The notes under the pieces are model-generated. The model saw only the letters and a program-made list of their open reading frames with translations, had not been told where the DNA came from and did no database searches. A DNA stretch of 64,000 bases from Anticarsia gemmatalis (lineage: Eukaryota > Arthropoda > Insecta > Lepidoptera > Erebidae). Position 1 is the first letter of the stretch; each line of letters begins with the position of its first letter. The stretch covers positions 5,377,194 to 5,441,193 of the forward strand of contig NC_134773.1 of the NCBI RefSeq assembly GCF_050436995.1. Reading direction: 5' to 3'. Below, one piece after another: positions 46,291 through 58,479 of the stretch. A program made the position numbers and the translations under genes.

Positions 46291-47145
46291 TTTATGTCTG
46301 TATAATATAATCTGTACCTTATGTAGATTTGACTCTGGCCGTCAGCCATATTGAAAGTCGTATAATTTGAAACCTAACTAATGACTTTTAGACGATATTT
46401 GACGTTTAATGAGAGCTCAAAGTAAAATATTATGAAGATAAGACCAAGTATATGACTAAAGTTACGATAATCAATGACTTTGAAAGTCTGAGCTAAATTT
46501 TGTTCGAATATTTGCGCTAATAAAATTTGGATGTATGATTGATTACATATCATAAAAAGGATGGCAGTTGGTTTGCTGATTTTAGATAATTTCTTTAGCT
46601 TAACTAAGAAATTTAATTCTTATAATTAACTAGGTTTATGCTTTCGTGTAGCTTTCATACTTTTTTGGTTCTTATTCTTACCAAAATGCGAAGTAGATAT
46701 GCTACACTAGGTATTTTCGAATACCAGGCGTTTGATAATTAAAATTACTTGAAAAAAAGTCTTGCAGAATGTGCTAGGAGCGCCGATGAAAATAAACAAT
46801 ATGATTTGATTTGATTTGATCAGTTCTCCGTATAAATTTGATAATACCCACTAGATTTTCGATAGTAGTAGAAAATCAAACTCAAAATGTACCAAATTTC
46901 TCAGTTAATTAATACTAAAACCGTCTTTTCTAGCAATTCCTTTGCTCCTTTCCCCAACGAAAACGTTACGAAAGTCTTTGTCTTGCAATATAGGTCAAAG
47001 GTTTAGTCTTTGTTTAGAAAAGGGTTTAAATATTAAAATATAAATATCACATTAGTATGTAAGATCACGACTGACCTCAGGCTCGAGTGGAAAAACTCAG
47101 GGTTTGTGTGAAAACGCATAAATTTACAAAATATATAGGTACATA

Positions 47146-47391
47146 TCTATACTAATATTATAAAGCTGAAGAATTTGTTTGTTTGAACGCGCTAATCTCA
47201 GGTACTACTGGTCCGATTTAAAAAATTCTTTCAGTGTTAGATAGCCTATTTATTGAGGAAGGCTATAGGCTATATATCATCACGCTAGGACCAATAGGAG
47301 CAGAGTACCAGTAAAACATGTTACAAAAACGAGGAAAATTTTGACCCATTCTTTCTTATGTGACGCAAGCGAAGTTGCGCGAGTCAGCTAG
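47146..47391 (+). mobile_element. Hel-1 copy, plus orientation
   Basis: TCTATACTAATATTATAAAG to GCGCGAGTCAGCTAG, full length with the A/T insertion context (A before TC is T here through mutation or shift; T follows CTAG). Confidence 0.8.
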
Positions 47392-47456
47392 TTTACTATA
47401 TTTACATTTCATCTGCTGCTTTTTCCGAGTGGAGTATCCAGAAATCCTCTCTTTTC

Positions 47457-47535
47457 CCCGATTTCTGAGGCACATTTAGCGGTAGTTTATCTATTCAAAC
47501 TCCCATGTTTATATGAGCTCAAACACTAATGAAAA
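47457..47535. mobile_element. MITE-P half copy
   Basis: CCCCGATTTCTGAGGCACAT...TTTATCTATTCAAAC...ATATGAGCTCAAACACTAAT; the right arm is missing. Confidence 0.65.
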
Positions 47536-47572
47536 CCAAAAATGCGTGATTCCCTTAAGCCTTATGTAAATG

Positions 47573-47814
47573 TAGCCAGTTGCGCTCACCGGTCGGTAAA
47601 TGATCCGTGGGTCAGCAACCCTTGGCGCGGTCATTCCATAGATGGGTGACCGCACAGTGGTATTTGAACTGGGCGTCTCCGTGCTTCGGAGGGCACGTTA
47701 AAAGTCAGTCCCGGTTGTTGTCAATTAAGATAACAGTCGTTAAGCCACGTCAAAGGCCTTACGGCTTGAACAACTTTGACACTAGGTTGACCACTAACCA
47801 TACGATAGATAGAT
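47573..47814 (+). repeat. SINE-A copy, near full length
   Basis: GTAGCCAGTTGCGCTCACCG, GCGCGGTCATTCCATAGATG, GGGTGACCGC, then the 3' end ACCACTAACCATACGATAGA. One of the best-preserved copies. Confidence 0.85.
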
Positions 47815-48949
47815 TTCGATACAAATATCAGTAGCTTATAATGTAGCTGTAAATAGTGTTGTTGTCTACTAAAATACAAGATAATGGCTTCGACCTTACT
47901 GTCTTCTTGTAGGGCTATATGCCAAGGACGCGTTGTTGCTAGGCCGTTTATACGTTATACATACATACATAAAATCCACGCCTTTTTCCCATAGAGATAG
48001 ACAGAGACCAGAGAACGTCACTTGGTTCATACAAACTTCCCAAACTTGAACGTTGGTAGTCTGTTTTCTGTCTCAAAAATTGTAATAAAAATCAAAAACC
48101 CTTTTACTATCAAGGGTTATTTTTTTATTTCTATTCCCCATAATCCGTTGTTTATTAAAAAGTAATAGGAATAGCCTCAGCAAATTAAAAAGCTGCAAAC
48201 AGACTGATGATTTTACTTAAAGATGTTGGCGCCCAACATGGGTCTACTGTACAAGACATTTTCGTAGCGATTTCAAGACGCTAGCTCGATTTTTCTTTTT
48301 CTATTACTACAAATACTACTACTACTTATTAAATAGGATTACTACTTTGAGAAAAGCTTGATACAACATTAGAATTAAGCCTATTTCTGCCTTGTTTTAA
48401 CAGATAAGGAGAATGTATTTCAATTTCTTTATACTTCTATTGCTTCCATCTTAAGATATATACCTTAGCGGTTCCAAAAACTACTGGTTAAAGGATTCTT
48501 TAACTACGCACAATGTCTATCGATCAGTGAGTGTTTTGTTCAAAGATAATTGGGCAAGTAATCGCTGAGTTTTGAACAATGGTCTTATACCTATTCAAAG
48601 CCCAATTAGGAAGCTATTTCTTTACGTGAAATAAAGATAATTGATGCCGTTTTTAAGCTGTTGAAGAAATATCATTGCGGGTAAAAGGATTCTTTCCTAG
48701 AATAGGAAACAAGCTTCCATCTTCAGTAATTCGATAAGCAAATAGCCTCAAAACTTCCCGGAAAATCGTCTGGACAGACAAAATCAATTACAAACGCATA
48801 TAATTTTAAACAAAACAGAAAATATCAACCCTAGCCGCCATAGTAACACATCCCAAGAATCAGACGACCCCCGAGATGCGTGCTGATGAATTAAACCATT
48901 TTTTTTACTGGAAAATCGATAGTTGATTGTGGGTGTTCATTGAGGGTGA

Positions 48950-49420
48950 TGTAGGCGGCCGAGGGGGGAGGTGTCGCGCGTGCGCGGGGGCGGCGGGGCG
49001 CGGCGCGGGCCACGCTGCTTCACACGCCCGCCGGCCGCCGCCGCCGCCACTCGTCCACGCTCCCGACGCTCTCCACGACCATATTGTCCTGTCACAGCAG
49101 TACTGTCTGACTACTGCTGCGCCCGGACAAGCCGGTCGTGGCGATGCACTATCATCGAGACATCACGGCTGCTCCATTCTTACTGTACATTGTTGATTAT
49201 ATGTGTCATGTTCTAACATTATTTATTTCAGGTTGTCAACAGTATCAAGATTCTTTTAGTGTTCAGTCTTAGTGTATCGTGTGTGTCAGTGTTCATAGAT
49301 GATGTATCAACTGATATGAGATACGCTCGTAGAGTTATCAGTGGTATTAACACATGATTGCCGTAGGGTGCATATATTGAGCGGTGTAGTACGCATGCGC
49401 GCGACATCGTACGCTGCATC
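48950..49420 (+). promoter_or_regulatory. GC-rich promoter-like island
   Basis: 48955-49060 is very GC- and CpG-rich in otherwise AT-rich DNA. It is followed by a good acceptor-like TTATTTATTTCAG at 49232, TCAGT initiator-like motifs (TGTGTCAGTGTTC) and an NRF1-like CGCATGCGCG near 49392. Open frames over it are Pro/Arg-rich composition artefacts. It may be a transcription start with non-coding first exon of msi (11 kb away) or of an unseen gene. Confidence 0.35.
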
Positions 49421-50197
49421 CCGGTTCAGCCATTTTCTATTCGCGAATATCACGATTTTAATTCAATTTTCTATTGTTTTAGCTGGTTTTTAATGTAAAT
49501 TCAGCTAGAATGATATAATCGCCTTGTATTTTATTGAATTAAAGGCAGTTTTATTGAATAATTTTGTTGAAATATAGGTCCATATTGTAGTGTAGGTTTC
49601 GATTCAACACTAAAAATGATATAATAAAATTAACTCGACTAAAACTGTTGTTTAGTCGATTTTTCGTAATATAATTTACCATAGATAAAGGAGGTTGGGA
49701 GTAAGGAGGGCGAAGGTATTAAGATAAAAGGGATTCGTATCGATTGAGCGCTCCCGTGTCTATGGGCAGAGCGCAATGGGGTCGGAGTTTCGTGCTCAAT
49801 TTTAGTTTTCTCGAGGCACTGATATTTTCTTATTCTTTTGAGATTTGACTATAGTTATTTACAGTCAGATATATGTCTTTAAGCATTAATATTTTTTACA
49901 TAAGTCATAGTATTAGATTAGATAAATGAAATAGTCTAATATTACCGATTTAGTTATGATAATTTGCAATAGATATTGTCTCAAATGACCTCTTCTTAAT
50001 TTAGGGAATCAATAATTTCATATTTTATATAGTTTTGTATACAGTATAAATACTTTATAGAGATATGTAACACATAAATTGTGTTACATATAATTTAATT
50101 TGCAAATAGTATCACATAAAGACTTTTGGGAGATAGAAGGTAGAATAGAAATCAATAATGAAATATTAGGGTAAAATATTATATATTAATAATACAT

Positions 50198-50305
50198 TTA
50201 ACCCATTAATGTCCCACTGCTGGGCAAGTCTCCTCTCGTAATGAGGGAGGGGTTAGGCCTCGAGTCCACCACCCTGGCCAAGTGCGGGTTGGGGACTTTA
50301 TATGC
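50198..50305 (-). repeat. SINE-C tail fragment
   Basis: TTTAACCCATTAATGTCCCA...GTTAGGCCTCGAGTCCACCA...GTGCGGGTTGGGGACTTTAT. Confidence 0.75.
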
Positions 50306-50446
50306 CTTCAATAAATATTATTTTTATAAATATTATAGATAACCCCTACACATATGTACATACATACATAGCATCACGCCTTTATCTGAAAGTCTTGGCA
50401 AAAAGGTATGAAATACACCCGCGTTAGTCCCATATAACAGAATAAA

Positions 50447-50580
50447 CAGACATCTATATAAGTATGTATTTACAAGTATATAAGTATGTTTATCAGTTAT
50501 TTACAGTACAAGCTCTGCTTAGTTTGTAATCAAATGACCGTGAGTGAGTTGTCCAATGATATTTATTAATATTTATTTAA
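50447..50580 (+). repeat. SINE-D 3' fragment
   Basis: ATCTATATAAGTATGTATTT...GTACAAGCTCTGCTTAGTTT...GAGTTGTCCAATGATATTTA. The tRNA-like head is missing. Confidence 0.75.
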
Positions 50581-50599
50581 TTACAAAACCATATCATTA

Positions 50600-52690
50600 G
50601 GGTCTACTTTAAAAAGATCTAAGGATAGTTTTAAATCTTTTCTATAAGTGTCGGATAACCTATCTTGTAGATAAACTGTTCATGAATTTCAGGTTAAATA
50701 CATACATCAACACACACACATACTATCAAGTCTTGTTTAAAGGGGGTGAGCAGAGTCTAAGTAACGCCATTTTGCTAAGACCTCTACATGAAATAGGTTA
50801 AATATTGACATCTAATTCAAGTCTTAAATTAGTAAATTATAGAAACAAAGTAAGCTAAATATAAATTATAGGACGTTTATAAGTATTTATTTAGGTTAGA
50901 TTCTCACATGTAATAAGCAACATAACATATATAGATTCATACATACATGATTATGTACATACATAGATAAATGCACGCTTTCTTTCCATAAGGGTAGGTA
51001 GAGACGAGATAAATATGTTATAATAACATTACACTTATATCTTTCTGAAGTATGGATAGAATTATATTATTATATTTAAAATACAAATGTCTTAATATCT
51101 TCAAATAATTCTTATGGATACCAAATCTTTAAATATCACTTCAGTGGGTATCAAAAGGGCAGCCCTAATTTTAATTCACTCGCGTTTAGTTCCGATATCG
51201 TCTAATAGATGGCGTTGAGTGTCGCTGTTCACGGTACACATTTCTTAGGTTTAGGTTCAAATGCTATAGAATTCAATTGATTAAACAAGAAATTAAATGT
51301 AATCATTTACTAATATTTCATAATCATGTTCTATTTCGATCAATGACAAAAATATTTTATATTCTATATTATCATTATGAAGTATTTTTTGTTTAGAAAA
51401 ATGTCATTAGAAGAGATTTGTGTTCGATAGAAAGGGGTAAAGGGTTAGTTTAATATTTTTCTCTATGTTTTCTATACAAATCAACGTTTACTCACGAAAA
51501 GGGGTGATATTAATGTATTTGTTGATCAAAAGTTTAGACCAAAGAACGTCACTTGGTACGATCCTTACAAACTTCCTTTGCTTCATTTACATACATACAT
51601 GTTGTCATACAGGACTGCCGATTACGAGTAGCACCTGATATATTTGCAATACATCATCGATACGATCTGTATATTTTGGCGTTTCTTCCCATAATAAATA
51701 TAATATAAACCCTCTTATTCATAAAAATATATGAAGTTATGAAAGGCTTATAAAGAGATTTGTTTCTTTCACTCCTTAGCGAAATGAAAAAGAGAAAACA
51801 TATTATAGTAGATTTTTAACAAAAATAGGTTTATAATGTGTTTATGAATAAGACGGTAAGTCTGTAGTAATAAATTTAACCACGATTCGGAAAACCAAAG
51901 ACTTACTAGATTTCTATCACAATATTCAACCACACAATATTTATTAATACTCGTAATTATACTGAACTATTCAATTTAGTCGATACATTTATTATTTAGT
52001 CGATTATTAAATCGATACGTATTGCTCTAATAATAGTAATCTAAGAGATATTATAGCTTATTGTTATTACCGATATTAATAATATTTATTACGTTTTTCT
52101 TTTCTGTTTCTGGGATAGATGATAATTAGGTAATAGGCGTGGAAAGATTTCTTTAAATGAAAAGTTTTCAATGAGTTAACCAAGTTAAGTTTTCACCGAA
52201 AATAATTAAATTGAAGAGTGATATAATGTCTTAATCCTCCATCCATACACACATCCGTAACTTACAACAATTATTTATATTTAATTTTCAGTAGTTAGTT
52301 AATTACTAGTAGAGCATTGGGCGAGTAGAATAGTGACGTTGCAGTGAAGTATCTTATTAAACGTGTATGTAGCATTATTTCTATGTATCGAACCATGAAA
52401 ATAATATTAATTAAAAACTTAAAAAAAAACTTTTTTCTCAAAATATTTTATAACCTTCTTTGCAAGCGACTCGAAATGCATAGACCATTTAGTAACAATC
52501 ATAGTAGTCTTTTTCTCCTCAAATGGGCCCTAAATTTGCCCTCGTCTGCCTATGACATTGAATACGCATAATTACACAATTACCTAAGTGGTTCAATGTT
52601 AAAGTACTTCATAGAGCTAGATGTAGTTCTAGTTTGCTAATGTATTAGTTACTAGGCTGTTTTCTTATCCTGATTACAGTAAAAGCTATG
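50600..52690. other. Gene-free stretch
   Basis: AT-rich, with one MITE (51.7 kb) and one microsatellite-associated repeat (51.5 kb). The ORF at 52344 is a lysine/leucine-rich chance frame. Confidence 0.45.
51711..51853. mobile_element. MITE with CCCTCTTATTCATAAA ends, second copy
   Basis: ACCCTCTTATTCATAAAAAT ... TTTATGAATAAGACGG; internal TTTCTTTCACTCCTTAGC matches the reverse of the copy at 32976. Confidence 0.75.
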
Positions 52691-52765
52691 TTAATATACT
52701 AGCTCCAGCCTGCAAGTTCGTTCAAGGACATTTGGAGATAAAAAGTATCCTATGTATCACCAGCT

Positions 52766-52960
52766 TAGCCTTTCTTCCAACTATGTTGGAGTCGGCTTCC
52801 AGTCTCACCGGATGCAGCTGAATACCAGTATTTTATCAAACCTCCACAACACAGTTACCTGGGTTATAACACGATACTAAGTAACACTGTGCGTCACACT
52901 TTCAAGCTTCTGACTACTGTTAACGACTGTCATAGATCTTTAAAAATAGCAGCTGGGATA
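52766..52960 (-). repeat. SINE-B tail fragment
   Basis: CTTTCTTCCAACTATGTTGG to TCTTTAAAAATAGCAGCTGG in reverse orientation. Its head is missing and replaced by plus-oriented SINE-A. Confidence 0.8.
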
Positions 52961-52983
52961 TATATGGAGGATATGATAGATAG

Positions 52984-53150
52984 TTGACCGCATAGTGGTA
53001 TTTGAATTGGGCGTCTCCGTGCTTCGGAAGGCACGTAAAAAGCCGGTCCCGGTTGTTGTCTACCAAGATAACAGTCGTTAAGCCACGTCAAAGGCCTTCC
53101 GGGCTTGAACAACTCTGACACTAGGTGGACCACTAACCATACGATAAGAA
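52984..53150 (+). repeat. SINE-A copy, 5' truncated, abutting SINE-B
   Basis: Starts inside the head at TTGACCGCATAGTGGTATTT and continues to CCATACGATAAGAAGA. It directly follows a minus-oriented SINE-B fragment, giving a chimeric repeat. Confidence 0.8.
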
Positions 53151-56100
53151 GACCTAGCTACGTAAGATCTTTGTTCATCCAGACATATTACTGGCTTCCA
53201 CATGAAGCCGGGAACATATTACCGACATTACCCTATTGCTCCATTTTCGCTTTGACACAAAAACCTTTGTCAGTTACAAATGAGGTTTGTTTTACATATT
53301 TGTCTCTTTTTTTACTTTGCTTAGGAATTTGTTTTTGGTTTAACGGAAGCCTGTTTAAAATATGATTTGAAAGGTTTTTTTCCGGACTCTGCGTAGTTTT
53401 GGCGTGATTGAGTAACAAATATTTATTCAAAAATCTTAAGTTTCGCATTAATAACTGAAATAAAGAGCCATCTTTAATAAGATAATGTTATTGAAGCTAA
53501 GCTTCTCTTAGAGCGACAAAAGCAATTAAGAGAACCCCAGTAATTATGATTTTAACAAAATTTCATTATTTTTTGAATTTACAAATATAAGTCTTCGAGA
53601 TATTAATTAATATTTAAGCTGAAATAAATGTATTTTTGTTGAAATAATGATCATAAATACAAAATAAAATTCAATCATGTATTTACCAAAATCCCAATAA
53701 TATTCTAAAAAATAAACAACGTCATAGACTATAAAACTAAACAAAAGCTCCAGAACGAAAACGTCCTCTATCTTGTCTATGTAATGAAAAAAAAATCCGA
53801 GAATGAGGCGTCAAATTCGTCTGTTTTCCCGCCATTTTCTTGGCATGAGTCATTACTTAAAACTGGAAAGTAGCCCATCCCTTTTAAGTTAATTTGCTTT
53901 TGCGAGATCACGATGAATCTGGGGAAAATGGTAGCGTGATGTCAAAGGCCTTACTGCTTTATACTTGTGTGAAAGTGCGCTAATAACCTTATTACGTTCT
54001 ATTAGGTATTATTAATAGGTATTGTAAATCTTTGTGTTAGTTTTGCCAATGAAGCTACTAGCTTGAGATACTGTATAAGGTACTAAGTTTATTATAATAA
54101 TAAAAATAGAATACAGAGGCTGATTTTTCATTTTTAGGGAGGGAAAACATTCACAGATTAGATGTTTTGTAAAAAGGTCAGGTACGTAGTACTAGTAACC
54201 GGCGGTCCTGTATGACAGCATGTATGTATGTGATAGCAAGGGAAGTTTGTAAGGATCGTACCAAGTGACGTTCTTAGTATTCCAGATCTGTGTATGTCCT
54301 TCTATTGCGCGCCCTCCCAGCGTTTCCATTGACATCCGCACTAAAGGTAATTGTTCAATTATATTTATTTAATCAACTAGGACCTAAAGTTAAGAAATTC
54401 GATCAAAACTTAAAAATGCTTACGTCAATTCAAACAACACAACCTTATCCAAAACAAAATTGAACTCTAAGACCTTGCAATAAGACTTGTCATCAATTTA
54501 GCCATAGACTAATGAAGAGGGTTTTGAAAAAAAAAAGTTAGAGCGACCATAACGACCAATGGGAATCGATGTCCGACGATTCCAAACTTTTTATTGGGAA
54601 AATTGCACGGCACTTGTAATTTTTTTATCGTAAATAGAAATGTCGGTATCATGGGGACGAAACCCTTAATGACTGCAATGACAGGCTATTTTTTTATAGA
54701 TTGGCGACAGTAAAAAGGCGGGTATAGGGAATTTGGAATGAAATATACGTGGTCAATAGTAATGATCGTCATTTAGAAAATGACTTTCGCTGTAATACGA
54801 TAAAAAAATTATGCCTGACTTGACTTATATCTACTACCATGGATGAAATGGCTTTCGATTCTACCACAAATTATGCCTATAACACACATAGACTGACTTA
54901 TCTATATACTAGCTGACCCGCGTAACTTAGCTTGCGTCACATACGAGAGAATGGTACAAAATTTTCCCTGTTTTTGTAACATTTTTTACTGTAACTCTGC
55001 TCCTATTAGTCGTAGCGTGATGATATATAGTCTTTCTCGATAAATGGGCTATCTAACACTGAAAGAAATTTTCAAATTGGACCAGTAGTTCCTGAGATAT
55101 TAGTAGTTCAAACAAACAAACTCTTCAGCTTTATAACATTAGTAAGTACATATAGTAAGTATAGATTATAAATAATTATCTAGTTTATAATCAAAGAAAA
55201 TTAAAGATTATTGCGCGTGTATATTAGTTAAATAATATGTTTTTCTACATGCCAAAGACAACTAACTTGTTATTAATTTATAAATACAGAAGTCCGTATT
55301 TGGAAGTGCATTTAATCGACTAAAGCTATTATAGTCTCATCACTATTGTCATCTGTCAACTGTATTCATTGACGTTTGTCAGGAGGCGGGAAATAGAATG
55401 ATTTGCACATTTTAGGCTCGAATATGCATATTATCATTTCGTTTTAGTATTTAGCTAAAATATATCTCAGCTTATATTTAGTATTTAGCTATAAATTCAT
55501 TGTTTAAATTACTTACTTACATTTTAAAGTGATATGCATTAAAAAGAGGTTACTATTAAATATAATTTATTTAGATACGAAATGAAACAATCGGTTTATT
55601 TTGTGTAGTTTCTAAATATGTTAACTTAATAATTTTTTATACTATTTGGAACCCCAAAGTAATATTTTTTTGAGGTAATATCTCAGTTTTTAAAAGAGAA
55701 AGGTTATAACTTAATTTTCAATTAAAAAATCGTGAAAATCCATAAACAAATTTCAAAGCTTTACGATTCACGATTATTAAACTAAATTATCTACAATGAA
55801 ACCTCAAAAATACATTAAAAAACCCATTTATCAATAATTTTATGCAAATAAAACAAATATTAATTAAAATTCCTCATAACATCGTATTTCGTTAAATTGT
55901 TACATTTATAATTATTAACTCAAAGGCAGTCGGCGCCATGTTAAATGGACATTATATTTAACACATTGGTGAGTTAATTACAGTAGATTTATATTCACTC
56001 TTATAGGTAATTTAATTAACGTGTGATAATAAATGTTAAATAATTTATACAAGTAAATTACTTCACAGAAATTTATATAACCAGTTTTTTTTAACTGTAT

Positions 56101-57419
56101 AATTTTAAACAGAATTATCCATTTGACGGCAAAGTCTTTTTTCCCCAAATAAAGAGTTATTCTAAAAAACTGTTATGTTAAGATCAAGTTTCTTCCTGAA
56201 AATAGCTGAATTCTTGAAAAATTGACGACATGAGTCAGGTTAACTAAATTAGATTTTTATTTTGGGCTGTTTTATTGTATTTCTAATTAACGAAAGATAA
56301 TCAATAACAGGTATAATTTTATTGTTGTTCTTACTAAAAATTATTTAAAAAGTGAGTGGCCACATAGACGTAGTCTCAATTGGCGCCCAACATGGGACCG
56401 GCCGCCATTTTTCAAATTGCATAACTCGTTGCAATTAAAATGAAATGTCATCAATATATTACTACGTCGACCTCCCACGGTGTCACTTACGTCAGTATTT
56501 CAATTATTTGCATTCACGTGGGGGTCTCAAATGTCAAAGTTGAGCTTCATTCATATGTATGTATGTATGTATGACGTCACTGTGTCTGTGCTGTCTATTG
56601 TCTGACACACACACAGTACATATATAAAGCTTTTTTAAGTATAACATCACGCCTGTTATACTTAAAGATCTAGGCAGATATTTTCGAACTAATTCCACGT
56701 CTCGCTTTTAACAATATTTTAGTTCCATGTAATGGTCTTATAGCTAGCTTATTGCCACATTCCGTATTGGAAGTTAGGAAACCCCTAAAGCATTTTGCTC
56801 AACCCAGACATCTAACCCGAGACACTTTTCGATCACAGTGGTAGTCAGTTACAATTCTCGTAAAATATTACTAAAAATCATATACTACTACTACTTTGTC
56901 CGGGTATAGTGCAATTTTATCGCGTTGATTCCATTGCCATGGGAATTTTGATCCCATCGATCCTATAGAAACAATGTACCGACAGTGAAAAATATATTAA
57001 AAAAAGAATTATCCAAATGAGTTTAGTTGTTCAAAAGTTAATATTACATACATGTCGGTGAATATTTTTTAATAAAAATAATTATAACAATAGTCGAACA
57101 CAAAAAAAGCCTTATTTCACCCAAAAATCCCTTCAAAAAATCATATCTTTCCCCTTCAAAGAACAATCGTGAAATCTACATTACTAAGTGAGTCTGCGCG
57201 TAAGTGTCAACCTCATTGTCCTGTCATAAGCAGATAGATGTTTATATTCGCTGACTCCTGCGTTTTATGACACCCTGGTACCCAAGGGGTGAGAAAACTT
57301 CAATGGCGGCCATTTTATAGGATTTTCAAGTGATATCGAGTGGAAAGATTAGTGCTGTCTGGTTTAAAAGGAGGTGAATATATTAATTCCTGTCGAATCC
57401 CGGATTTAGCACTTTTATA
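53151..57419. other. Gene-free stretch
   Basis: Only a Hel-1 copy (54.9 kb), small interspersed fragments (54.2, 56.9 kb), an ATGT microsatellite (56.55 kb) and E2F-like motifs at 53825 and 55385. No exon recognised. Confidence 0.45.
54909..55165 (-). mobile_element. Hel-1 copy
   Basis: CTAGCTGACCCGCGTAACTT to AGTAAGTATAGA, with a small insertion near its 5' end. Confidence 0.8.
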
Positions 57420-57660
57420 ACTCACTGACTCGCGCAACTTCGCTTGCGTCATATAAGAGAGAATGGGTCAAATTTTTCCCCGTTTTTGTAACATTTTTAA
57501 CTGGTCCTCTGCTCCTATTGATTGTAGCGATATATAACCTATAGCCTTCCTTGGTAAACGGGCTATCTAACACTGAAAGAATTTTTCAAATCGGTCCAGT
57601 AGTTTCTGAGATTAGCGCGTTCAAACAAACAAACAAACAAACAAACACTTCAGCTTTATA
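57420..57660 (-). mobile_element. Hel-1 copy, first of an adjacent pair
   Basis: CTCACTGACTCGCGCAACTT, a mutated 3' end, to CACTTCAGCTTTATAATATT. Confidence 0.75.
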
Positions 57661-57676
57661 ATATTATTATAGTATA

Positions 57677-57938
57677 CTAGCTGACCCGCGCAACTTCGCT
57701 TGCGTCACCTAAGAGAATTGGTCAAAATTTTCCCCGTTTTTGTAACATTTTTCGTTGCTACTCCGCTCCTAATGACCGTAGCGTGATGTTATATAGCCTA
57801 TAGCCTTACTCGATAAATGGGCTATCTAACACTGAAAGATTTTTTCAAATCGGACCAGTAGTTCCTGAGATTAGCGCGTTCAAACAAACAAACAAACAAA
57901 CAAACAAACTCTTCAGCTTTATTATATTATAGTATAGA
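57677..57938 (-). mobile_element. Hel-1 copy, second of an adjacent pair
   Basis: CTAGCTGACCCGCGCAACTT to TATTATAGTATAGA. It lies in the same orientation within 20 bases of the previous copy, so one has landed in or beside the AT-rich 5' end of the other. Confidence 0.8.
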
Positions 57939-57990
57939 TAGTATAGATATAGTATTATAGTATATAGTATAGATAGCCATCATCATCATC

Positions 57991-58232
57991 AGGCGCTCAT
58001 AGCCAGTTATGCTCACGGGTCGGTAAACGGTCTGTGGGTTAAGCAACCGTTGGCGCGGTCAATCCATAGATGGGTGACCGCATGGTGGTATTTGAACTGA
58101 GCGTCTTCGAGCTTCGGAGGGCACGTAAAAAGTTGGTCCCGGTTGTTGTCAATTAATATAACAGTCGTGAAGCCACGTCAAAGGCCTTCAGGCTTGAACA
58201 ACTTTGACACTAGGTTGACCACTAACCATACG
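57991..58232 (+). repeat. SINE-A copy, full length
   Basis: AGGCGCTCATAGCCAGTTAT to CCATACGATAGATAG, with head GTGGGTTAAGCAACC...GGTGACCGC. It is preceded by (CAT)n and lies 53 bases after a Hel-1 copy. Confidence 0.85.
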
Positions 58233-58284
58233 ATAGATAGCACTTTTATAAAAGTGTCGGTTAGTAAAGAATAATCTTTACATA

Positions 58285-58472
58285 ACTCCTGCACTAAGAA
58301 TTGCTCTTGTGTCGCGGAGACTTTTACAAACATACAAACAACGGACACAAAGTACAACCAGACCCGAAACAACTATTTGTGGATCACACAAAAAATTGTT
58401 TTAGTGGTAATCGAACCAACGACCTCTCGACTTACTAGTAGCAGCATAGCGACCTTTACCACTGCGCTACGA
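58285..58472 (-). repeat. SINE-E copy
   Basis: AATTGCTCTTGTGTCGCGGA...ACAAACAACGGACACAAAGT...GTAATCGAACCAACGACCTC...CCACTGCGCTACGAAAGCC. The tRNA-like head is at the right end. Confidence 0.75.
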
Positions 58473-58479
58473 AAGCCAT

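Larger units (their letters stand above)
43354..47145. other. Gene-free stretch
   Basis: Holds an old SINE-A, two small interspersed fragments (44.5, 45.2 kb), and a short frame at 45134 (MAAPRKRLTRKFSYSDN) without support. Otherwise nothing recognised. Confidence 0.45.

Noticed and set aside
48927..49216. Two Pro/Arg/Ala-rich ORFs at the GC-rich island
   Set aside because: Low-complexity composition in two frames at once, no domain, no splice support; treated as a promoter-like island.
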